Shown: positions 21,867-30,536 of the stretch, piece after piece
Layout: each line of letters begins with the position of its first letter
How positions within the stretch are numbered: the first letter of the stretch is position 1
DNA from: Beroe ovata
Taxonomy: Eukaryota; Ctenophora; Nuda; Beroida; Beroidae
Length of the DNA stretch: 48,079 bases
Reading direction: 5' to 3'
NCBI GenBank assembly: GCA_946803715.1
Contig: CAMPET010000108.1
Location: 61,656-109,734 of the forward strand
Position numbers and translations under genes: made by a program
Notes under the pieces: generated by a model
What the model was told of the DNA's origin: nothing
The model's database searches: none
Seen by the model: the letters and a program-made list of their open reading frames with translations, nothing else

Positions 21867-23906
21867 ATGGATTGTGGACAACCAAACTGTCTGAAGCCAG
21901 ATGAATACTCACATGAAGATGAGGACAAAAGCTCTATACCAATCAAAAGGAATGAGGATGGTAGATATGAAATAAACTATTCCCCGACTTCAAGAGCTTC
22001 CTGCAAAACTTGTCACAGAAAGATTGATAAGGGTATTCTTAGGATAGGAAAAATGATAACAATTGAAACCGGGTTCTATCCTCGACAAGGCATGGGATGG
22101 TGGCACATGCCTTGTTTTTTCCAGCAACATTCCCATAAAATGACCTGGAAAGATTTCAATGGTGTTGAAGATTTATCTGTTGATGACCAAAAAACATTAT
22201 ACCAGAAGGCATGCAAATGTTCTATGCCCAGCTCTTTGGTAGAAGAGATAGCCTCGACCCTAGAAACTATTAGAATCCAAAATAATGAACTGCAGGATAA
22301 GATGAAAAGGGATAGACAAATGGCATTAGCTGAAAAGAAGGAGAAGAATAATGCCCATCTTGATGAAATTAAAAACTCTTCAATTGAGAAACTCATCCGT
22401 GAAAAGATAGCAAAGGTTATTGAAAAGAATACTGTTGAAGAATTGAAGACTATCATAAGAAGAAATGATCTGACTGTTGAAATTGTTTCTGCTTCAAAGG
22501 GGAAGAAAAAAGCTGCCCCAAAGAAAGCTGATTATTTTCACACCATAATAAATGCAAAACCTTTGAATAAAATTGGCAGCTTGGTTCATAGGGCCATAAG
22601 AAAGCACATTAAAGTTGATGAGCTGAAAGTGCTATGCCAAAATGTTTCGTTGCCCAAAACTGGATCAAAACTCGATTTGACAAATCGCATATTGGAATAC
22701 TTAGGAGGAGATTTTGGTGAGGAATCAGCTGAAGAGCAAAAAACTAGAAAAAGATCCTATGATGATTACAAATTCTCCGAATATGATATTTATGAGAAGG
22801 ATGAAAGTCACCCTGAAATTGTTCTTAAAGCAAGAGATGGGGACCTTGATGCAATCAAAAGTATGTTACAAAAAACGAATAGGCCAATTGCAACTCTCAA
22901 CGCAGCTCGAAAATGGACAGAAGTTGAAGGAAAGTGGGGTTATGACAAATCTTGGGAATGGCATGATGAAACACCGCTTCTGGCAGCTTGTAGAAATCGT
23001 CATGTGGACGTTGTTCACTTTCTGCTGTCCAAGGAAGCTGACCCCACTCTCAGAGGGTGCATAGCATGTGATGTGACTGAATCGCCCCTATCTGCTGTTG
23101 AAAAGGCCATTGAAGCTCTAACCCTCGAGTTGAATGATGCAAGAAATGGAAAATTCAAATCTTTATTCTTATTCAATGCTACGAAGCTAACCAGACAATT
23201 GGCCGAATTCCAGAAAATAAAACAGTTGCTTGATGTTACCCTAAAATTTTGGGATGATGCAAGCTATGCCAGTCCTAGTTACTCAGAATCCAGGAAAGTT
23301 GCTTTTGCTAGGAATTATAACAAGCCCAAAAATTCAGCTAAGTTGCAGAGGGAATTATCTGAAATCTCTGTTAACATCACAATTGATGCCTCTCTTGAAA
23401 AGGAGGTTGACCTTTGTGTAAAGGAAGCAAGAAGAAAGGAAGGAGAGAAAAGAGCGATGGAGTTGGATATGAAACGGAAGGAAGAAGAAAAAGCTCTGAT
23501 AGCGAGAGAAAAGGAAAGAGAAGAGCAGTTGAGACGTGTACAGCTGGGCAGAGATGAGCATACTCCAGCTAAAAAGCTTAAGATCGAAGAAATGAGTGTT
23601 GACAGTACATCGCAACATGCACCTGCTCTTGTTTTAGCCCACAGTTCCACTTCCACAACCATCACAAAACAAGAATTAGTAGAAAGTGGAGATGTTTATG
23701 AAGGAGTGATCGTGAAATGGCTGGGTTCATATGGCTTTATCAGGGTGAACTCTTCTAATTTCACATCGAATCTTTTTATCCATGTAGCCGATGTGATGAC
23801 ACAACGAAATCAGGTTTGTTATGAGGGAGCTAAGTTGAAGTTCACTGTGGAACCGTCGACTAGAAAGCCTGGAACCATGCAGGCAAAGAAAGCTGTGTTT
23901 GTATGA
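21867..23906 (+). CDS. zf-PARP / SAP / ankyrin / cold-shock-like fusion protein
   Basis: A 679-residue intronless gene. Residues 46-83 are a PARP-type zinc finger with ligands C46, C49, H80 and C83 and the G-x-G-W-W-H core, which in PARP1 and DNA ligase III senses DNA breaks. Residues of about 245-284 look like a SAP DNA-binding motif (VDELKVLC...LPKTGSKLDL...RILEYL). Residues of about 330-400 contain an ankyrin repeat (DETPLLAACRNRHVDVVHFL). Residues 510-565 are a charged coiled coil followed by a basic patch (PAKKLK, a plausible nuclear signal). Residues of about 608-679 resemble a cold-shock/S1 fold with RNP1-like YGFIRV and RNP2-like LFIHVADV. No ADP-ribosyltransferase domain is present. 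A nuclear nucleic-acid-binding role in DNA damage or RNA control is inferred. I do not recall a named family with this order. Confidence 0.85.
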   Translation: MDCGQPNCLKPDEYSHEDEDKSSIPIKRNEDGRYEINYSPTSRASCKTCHRKIDKGILRIGKMITIETGFYPRQGMGWWHMPCFFQQHSHKMTWKDFNGVEDLSVDDQKTLYQKACKCSMPSSLVEEIASTLETIRIQNNELQDKMKRDRQMALAEKKEKNNAHLDEIKNSSIEKLIREKIAKVIEKNTVEELKTIIRRNDLTVEIVSASKGKKKAAPKKADYFHTIINAKPLNKIGSLVHRAIRKHIKVDELKVLCQNVSLPKTGSKLDLTNRILEYLGGDFGEESAEEQKTRKRSYDDYKFSEYDIYEKDESHPEIVLKARDGDLDAIKSMLQKTNRPIATLNAARKWTEVEGKWGYDKSWEWHDETPLLAACRNRHVDVVHFLLSKEADPTLRGCIACDVTESPLSAVEKAIEALTLELNDARNGKFKSLFLFNATKLTRQLAEFQKIKQLLDVTLKFWDDASYASPSYSESRKVAFARNYNKPKNSAKLQRELSEISVNITIDASLEKEVDLCVKEARRKEGEKRAMELDMKRKEEEKALIAREKEREEQLRRVQLGRDEHTPAKKLKIEEMSVDSTSQHAPALVLAHSSTSTTITKQELVESGDVYEGVIVKWLGSYGFIRVNSSNFTSNLFIHVADVMTQRNQVCYEGAKLKFTVEPSTRKPGTMQAKKAVFV

Positions 23907-24332
23907 GGGCGTGAGGATTGAAGATATCATTCCTGTCGTTGGTAACCTCCCAATACATGTTATATTGAAAAATGAACAATAATTATTGTTTGCTTTTTAT
24001 TTATCTTTTTTATTAAGTTATTCATTTTTACTTTGCATGAATCATTATAGAGCAAACATTGCTCTGTGATAACAAATATTGACATACTTAATTTGGATCA
24101 CCAAATTACACACGTGACGCGTGCTTTGTCAAATGTCAATTCTTAGACTAAACTGGAATCGTATTTAAATTTTGGAATGTTTTCAATCGTATTTTTTTCA
24201 ATTGGTACCTATTTTATAGTTTGTATCTCTTACTTTATAAAGCTAACTATCTAGCTAGTATCGAACAAGGTGTTTATTGCTCCTATTGTATCTTATTATT
24301 GATTCATAATATATAATTTTATTAGATTTGAT

Positions 24333-24350
24333 AATAAAACCACAAATAAA
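24333..24350 (+). terminator. Polyadenylation signals of the zf-PARP fusion gene
   Basis: Two AATAAA hexamers at 24333 and 24345, about 430 bp after the stop codon, in an AT-rich 3' region. Confidence 0.55.
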
Positions 24351-24491
24351 CTTGTCTTCATTACTTTGTCCTGTCTGAATGAAATAACCACAAGTTGAAC
24401 ATTGCCACATCTGCTCAGATGTTAGTGTATATATTTGTATATGTGTTCATACTGAGTATTCATGTTATAACTCCCCTATGCCCCCAGAGAT

Positions 24492-25034
24492 ATGTTAGTG
24501 ACAAGACTACAGAGGAAACAGCTGATGGTATGCATGGAATCGTGTACTCAGCTGCATATAACACGAATGCTATCAAGCTCCAATCCTACTAACCAGAAGT
24601 ATATCGGAAAGGAAACACCGAGGGTGAAACGATTGAAGTTCGTGACTCTAGCATCTTCAGTGGCTGCCACATCCTTCGTGCCTGTCATGGCTGCCAAATC
24701 CTCCGCAGGACTAACGATAGCGACATCGGCATTTCTGCCTGTCACGTACCTGTGCACTTTTGCTGTGTACTATGCAACCAGGGCGTACGTTACCGAGATG
24801 TACCTTGCGTCAGCAGATAAACTCATTCTGAAGAAAATCAGTCTCTTCTGCAGGACCGTTACTCACGAAGTTGATCCCCGGGATATTGAAGTTCCCGTCA
24901 ACTTAGGAATGTTTGAGTCATTCCGTGCGAAGGGAAATGGTTATTTTGTTGACGATAGTGTGATTCAAGATGCTGAACTTTATAAGTGCATATCAGGGTT
25001 AAGGAGCAAAAAGTCAGACGCGAATTGCGATTGA
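24492..25034 (+). CDS. TMEM70: TMEM70 homologue, mitochondrial ATP synthase assembly factor
   Basis: TMEM70 is an inner mitochondrial membrane protein needed to assemble the ATP synthase c-ring and complex I. This 180-residue single-exon frame starts at ATG 24492. Its N-terminus is rich in Arg, Lys and Ser and lacks early acids, as a mitochondrial targeting peptide should be. The family pattern follows: K-Y-I-G-K at the matrix side, a first membrane helix (LKFVTLASSVAATSFVPVMA), a short loop, a second helix (LTIATSAFLPVTYLCTFAVY), then R-A-Y-V-T-E-M-Y matching the TMEM70 G-Y-V-x-x-L-Y segment. A C-terminal domain with D-I-E-V-P and F-R-A-K blocks completes it. TMEM186 or TMEM223, which share the fold, are less likely because of the C-terminal match. 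It lies 230 bp before STARD3. Confidence 0.8.
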   Translation: MLVTRLQRKQLMVCMESCTQLHITRMLSSSNPTNQKYIGKETPRVKRLKFVTLASSVAATSFVPVMAAKSSAGLTIATSAFLPVTYLCTFAVYYATRAYVTEMYLASADKLILKKISLFCRTVTHEVDPRDIEVPVNLGMFESFRAKGNGYFVDDSVIQDAELYKCISGLRSKKSDANCD

Positions 25035-25266
25035 TAGATCTATAAGTTCTGAAATATGGGGATATATTGATATTGATTCTGTATTCGATTGCATTCATCA
25101 TCCACCTGAAAGTTTAACCTTCAGTTTCGCTGTTTCATCGGGTTTCATAATCATATTTGTGTCGTTGCATGTTCAAGTTTCAGTATTTTTCTCAGATCAA
25201 TCAATTATCAACTTCCCAGTTCTCAAGTATCATGTGAAATTGGAGATTCCCCGGTCAATCCATGGT

Positions 25267-28200
25267 ATGAAGTCGAACAAGTCGTCGTATGAGGAGGAAC
25301 GAGCATTCCAATCACACCAGGCAGCCAATGAAATTCTAGCTGCCTTGAATAACTCCAACTCTGGAGTGTCACCTATACCAAGGTTTGTTGTTTGAGCAAC
25401 CCTTTCCTTGGGCAACCTTTTCCATGGGCAACCGTTTCCTTGAGCAATTCTTCCGTTGAGCAACACTATTCCTGAGCAATTCTTCTGCCGATCGTCTGAA
25501 TCTAGATACATCCATATATTATGCTATCAAACATTCTACAATATTTTAGAATGCTTGATAGTTTGCTCAACGAGTGAGTGTACTCTACTTTTCCATTATA
25601 TATACAATCCGTCACTAGTGACTGCAGTAGTGAACATTGGACGAGTCTAAAGTCAGAATAACACAATTGATTCCATTGCAGTAGTGGGGCTCCAAGTGTT
25701 CAGACGGAACCCGAAGCACCGAGTCAGAGGAAGAAGGAATCGAATCCCGGGTATTCCACCCCTACACCCTCCATCCCCGAGAGTTACCTTTACATCCCTG
25801 AAGTGGGTCAGTCAACATTGCTTTAATTCAATGTGTAGAGACATTCTGATTTTGTATCAGCCTGCTATGTAGGCCCCGCCGGCATTTTGATTTTGCATAT
25901 TCTTGTGTTTTGATTTAACCCCCCCTCCCATTCCCCCTTTCTCCAGCAAGGAACTACATAACGAACGATGTTTTGCCGATAAGACGGAGCTCCGCTCGAC
26001 GGGTTTTCAGTATCTGTTGTATCTTCGATCTCCTGCTCATGGGAATCCTGTGGACAATCATCGCTATCGTAAGTTGGTTTTACTACTAGAGATGTCTCAG
26101 GTGACGCGCGTTATATCACATCCGGGATTGGGCTATCTGACAGCTTTCTCGAAAAGATAGCTCGAGAATTCCTCCAAATTCGTGTTCTACGGTCGAAATT
26201 GGCTCAAGAACACCTCTTTTACTTTCAATAACTCGTAAAAAGTTTTCCTACCTTCCAAGCTCAAAGGTTTGGGATTTCGTTTCGTGAATCCACGCACTTA
26301 CCCATTCAGGATGCTTGGAATGACGGAAATTTTTTTGTCGAATTTCATCGAGTGAACATCGTTACCTACGTAAGATTGGACGCTAAATCGATTGAAATTG
26401 AAAATTTAGCTTGTATTTCCTACCCTGAGACTTGAATCGACACCTAAACCCAAAATAATGGAGTTTGGTATCACTGCAATAAATTTAATTCTCATGGATT
26501 AAAGTCAAGAATATGGTATTCACGCACAATTGATAATCAAGTCGAATTCCCCGGTATGTACTCAAACTACAATTTGGAAATGCCAGATGACAAACACTCA
26601 ACATTTCAGAATCATTATGGTGGATTAATGAATGCGTGCGACCAAGCTATCATCCATTTCCAGTACAAGAAGTCAATGTTCGATCTAATAGTAAGTACAC
26701 AATATCACACACACACACACACATTATCACAAATTTAGTACTTCATAACGGTAGTATGGCACACATGAAGCATCAAGAAATGACACCAAATGTGCGTGAT
26801 TTCACGATGACACATTTCAGATCTTGAGTTTCGTCAGAAGTGTGATCTTGATCATACACTACTGGGTGATTGTCAGTCAGATGCAGATTACAATCGCTGT
26901 AAGTCACACAATTCGTTAATCTTCTTGTCAATCGGAAAGGAATTTCCCTACTTTCTCAAACTCCTAATTTGCTTTAACTCCTAATTTCAGCTAACAACTA
27001 CCATATCAACAGTTTACGTGTTCGTAAAACTCATATTCTTCTCAAGGGATACCGATGTGAGTGTTCGTTTATTATTGCAGTCTCAAAAATTTGCAATTTC
27101 ACTGCTCTATTTTATTTCAATCATTTTTTATCTGTTTCAGTGGAACACATTTGAAACGTATTCTCTGCTACTGATATCATTCATATTGTGTTGGGTTGAG
27201 GTCTGGTTATTCGAGACAAAGGTTCTCAAGATAGAGAATCAAGTGACGAGATACTTGCGTGAGTCTTCTTTTACAACTGAAGAGATCCTGACTTATTATT
27301 ATTGAGTTGTATTCTTGAGTCCTTCATTCAGTGATTCATATATAGTCTAAACAAAGGGTATTCATCCACAGGTCCAAAGAATCCGGGTGAGAAAACGCCC
27401 CTACTCGGCAAGTAAGTGAACTGGACACGGTGTTTATTTCCACAACATTTCACACTTGCAGTACTATACATAATGATGTGTACCCTTCACCAGCAACTAC
27501 AAGACGGTGTCGAGTGATTTCAACTACTCGGCATTTGTAACACCGTCTGCCACTATACCACCAACTCCAGGAGGTTAGTTACACTCACCACGGCGTGTAT
27601 TTGGGTCGGGTCAACTGCACTCTGGGCCGTTGTNTTTAATAAGTTTCTTATAAAAGAAACTGAGTGTATCGCCTGATTTCAAAATGAGACTTCCCATGTG
27701 GATTGTGTTCGAGGGCGCGGGATCCGGATGACATTTTTCTGTGACGGATGGTATGGTTATCAAGTTAATCACGTGATAAGAGCCGGCCGCGCGCGGCGCA
27801 CATGCGTGCGCGCACAATTCATTTGATCCTCGGTGCAATCATCTCACACGCACGAGTCAGCCACAGATCATCTTAAAGTCAGTAATCAGTCTTAATGATC
27901 CCATTTACCTGATTTGGATACATTCAACGTGTCATTCGACTATTGAACAGTACCATATTCCCGTTTTCCCTTCCATGCTGAGGAAAGGCACATGGCTGTA
28001 ATTCGATTAAAATCGTACGACTTTTGCAACAGAAAGCTGTCAAACAAGTTAGAGGGATATATATGTGTCTCCTTACAAATCAGTTTATCTGGTTATATTT
28101 TCTGAGAATGTGCTGTGATAAATCACTTCAGTGATACATCCGAATTTAATAGCCGTGGCTGGTCCCCTCAAAAACTAATTCTCCTAGTAAACCCAAATTA

Positions 28201-30536
28201 CCCAATCAATGAAGCAGGAAGCGTGTGGTACCTCATTATATGCATACTGAGAGTATGTTATGCCGTAGTACATAGTGTATAGTGTAAGGCAAATCTTCTG
28301 TGCGTGATTAACTAACGACTCCCACAATCCTATACGCTAGTACACCCAAGTAGACTCACAGTCACTCCACATTGTAGAGCGTCTACTACTCTTGTAGTCA
28401 AGACTTTGGAATTTCTGATAACGCACAGATGCAACAAGTGAAACAGTCGTTGTTAGTGAGTTAAAAACGTTTCAGTGTGACATACACCATCTTCAGTTCT
28501 CAAATTTGATTGTATAAAGTAGTGTTGTAAAGTAGTGTTGTAAAAGTTTTAAACTTTACAACACTACTTTATACAATCAAATTTGAGAACTGAAGATGGT
28601 GTATGTCACACTGAAACGTTTTTAACTCACTAACAACGACTGTTTCACTTGTTGCATCTGTGCGTTATCAGAAATTCCAAAGTCTTGACTACAAGAGTAG
28701 TAGACGCTCTACAATGTGGAGTGACTGTGAGTCTACTTGGGTGTACTAGCGTATAGNATGTGGCCAGATGGGTGGACTACTGAGTCGGAGAAGGTACAGC
28801 TTGTCGTTACTACCGTGAAATTCTCATGAATCATGAAGCTCTTGTTGTATTAGCCGTGAAATTCGATTGATTCAAACCTTTCATATGATCGGAATACTTT
28901 GCTCATTTTCACGTGTCACTCCCCGCCGCGCGCGCGTGTCACAGGAGGGTATCACAGTGTACAGCAGAGCACAGCGGAGTGTACCGAACAGACTCTTCCT
29001 CAGCGAAAGTTTCTTCCTGTGTTCCCTCGAGGACCTCTTCGAGGTTTGCAACTGTACAATACTAGGTTTTGACATCGATTCATTGCGTCTCTGAGATGCG
29101 TTTATCGCATCCTCGTTACAACCCTACTTGAAAAAGTACGCGTTCAATAGTAGTGACAAGTGATAACGTTCTTCTCTTGAAGGTTTACTCCTATTGTTAT
29201 ACCTATACTTTAACAATAACCATTCCACCCGCACTGCTCTATAGACTGCATTCTCATAGCAGTACGCCATTGCCCGACCCTCTCAATACAACCTCCCCCC
29301 ATTCCACCCCCACTGTTCTATACACTGCATAGCAGTAGTCAGTACGCCATTGCCGGACCCTCTCAATACAACCCCCTCCCCTCGTATCAGGTACTGTACA
29401 CCCAGTTTGAGGAATTACCAGATTGGAACAGGAGTGTAATTCATGCTGAGGTTGTCGAGAGTATTTCCTCCCAGCTAGATCTCGTGTATACCATCGGGAT
29501 GGACGGCGGAGGAGGTCTCATCAAGAGCAGGTAACAAAGTACGCGTGAACACGTGCTTCTCATGTACGATTGCTTCCGATTACTTTGACGGCAGGATTTT
29601 ATCCTTGCGGCTAATTTGCGCGGCGTTACGGGGAGACAGTATAGTTCTGAAAAAGTTAACTTGTTGTAGCGTGGAATGGTACATAACAATGCAAAGTACG
29701 TGGCTAATGACTATTCGTCAAAACTTGTATCCTGCACGGTAGTTTGCCAGGTACTCATCACGTGGTTTATAGTACCTGTCCTCACGCCAGTACTCATGCC
29801 CAGGGATTTCCTGACTCTGAGATACTGGTTGAAAGAACGGGATATGATCTACATTGTCAGCAGAGATATCAGTGACCCAGTTAAACCAGTCTCAAACAAA
29901 TATCCCAGGTATCCTTAAATTATAATGGGGGTCTGGTTGAATGTGAATCAGCTGGTTACAATTCGCAGATGCAATAATTACCTCTGATACATGCATTTGT
30001 TGCATATTGTATGTCTAATGAATGTCTGAAGCATGTCTGATACATGTTCTCGTTGACGACCCCTCTATGCCATATACCTGTCAGAGGATTCAATGGTCCG
30101 TGCGGTTTTGTTTTCTTCCCCTCGTTCGATGGTTCAGTGAAGTTGACGTACGTCGTGAACTGCGATCTCAAACTACCCTACATACCACAGAAGGTATTGT
30201 ATCTACACTCAACATTGTGCCCATTTCGACTCATTTCGCTGTCCAACTCAGTCCACAATCATTTGTAGTCACTTTACAATGTTCTATCACTTTACATTGT
30301 TCTATTACTTTACATTGTTCTATTACTTTACATTGTTCTATTACTTTACATTGTTCTATTACAATGTTCTATCACTATCTATTACTATCTATTACGATGT
30401 TCTATTACAATGTTCTATCACTGATCTTCATCAGGTGATCACATCTAACATTGTGTCAGCTGTCCACGAGTTTCACACTTCACTTCGACTCCGGATAGAC
30501 GATTATCTGGAGTCTAAACGAGGTGTCAGATCCTGA
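25267..30536 (+). CDS. STARD3: STARD3/MLN64 homologue: MENTAL plus START sterol-transfer protein
   Basis: STARD3 tethers late endosomes to the ER and transfers cholesterol. Exons, phases all consistent: 25267-25382, 25682-25806, 25947-26068, 26610-26690, 26821-26898, 26991-27056, 27141-27258, 27372-27411, 27494-27573, a damaged exon ending 28793, 28945-29043, 29391-29530, 29804-29908, 30085-30193, 30435-30536. The MENTAL domain has four membrane helices (RRVFSICCIFDLLL ... SFILCWVEVWLFETKVL). The START domain shows DWNRSVI, SRDFLTLRYW, FNGPCGFVFFP and VVNCDLKLPYIP. The linker has an acidic dileucine (EKTPLL) and a phospho-FFAT-like YSAFVTPSA. The gene gives about 460 residues plus the missing part (human 445). 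Joining 27573 directly to 28945 breaks the frame, so a phase 1-to-0 exon is required. A segment with GWTTESEK just right of the N at 28757 fits its end. Confidence 0.93.
26706..26723. repeat. (CA)n microsatellite in STARD3 intron
   Basis: Short CA run 15 bp after the splice donor at 26690. Confidence 0.9.
28330..28756. repeat. Perfect inverted repeat, two 203-bp arms, ending at an N
   Basis: 28330-28532 is the exact reverse complement of 28554-28756 as far as I can read, with a 21-bp spacer. The right arm stops at the base before the N at 28757. A perfect 203-bp hairpin is rare in genomes, and one ending exactly at an assembly gap suggests a foldback contig end. The inner ends contain the 33-bp segment also present at 21355-21387. 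Confidence 0.9.
28762..28793 (+). pseudogene. Probable 3' part of the broken STARD3 START exon
   Basis: Just after the N, the sequence reads M-W-P-D-G-W-T-T-E-S-E-K and then a donor GTACAG. Joined to the next exon it gives G-W-T-T-E-S-E-K-E-G-I-T-V-Y-S. This matches the start of START domains (G/N-W-K-x-E ... G-D-x-V-Y-S). It ends in phase 0 as needed. The 5' part is lost in the gap or hidden by the inverted repeat. The break is most likely in the assembly, not the gene. Confidence 0.55.
30278..30420. repeat. 18-bp tandem repeat in last STARD3 intron
   Basis: Unit close to TTCTATTACTTTACATTG, four to five tidy copies, then a decayed tail of TTCTATTAC/ACAATG pieces up to the branch region before the acceptor at 30434. 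Confidence 0.9.

Noticed and set aside
22076-23665. Minus-strand frames opposite the zf-PARP fusion gene, rich in Ser, Leu and Phe
   Set aside because: Composition is the complement of Lys/Glu-rich codons of the real gene.
24395-24592. Plus-strand frame beginning MNIATSAQMLVYIFVYVF ahead of TMEM70
   Set aside because: It overlaps TMEM70 in another frame and shows no conserved feature beyond a hydrophobic run; the TMEM70 frame explains the region.
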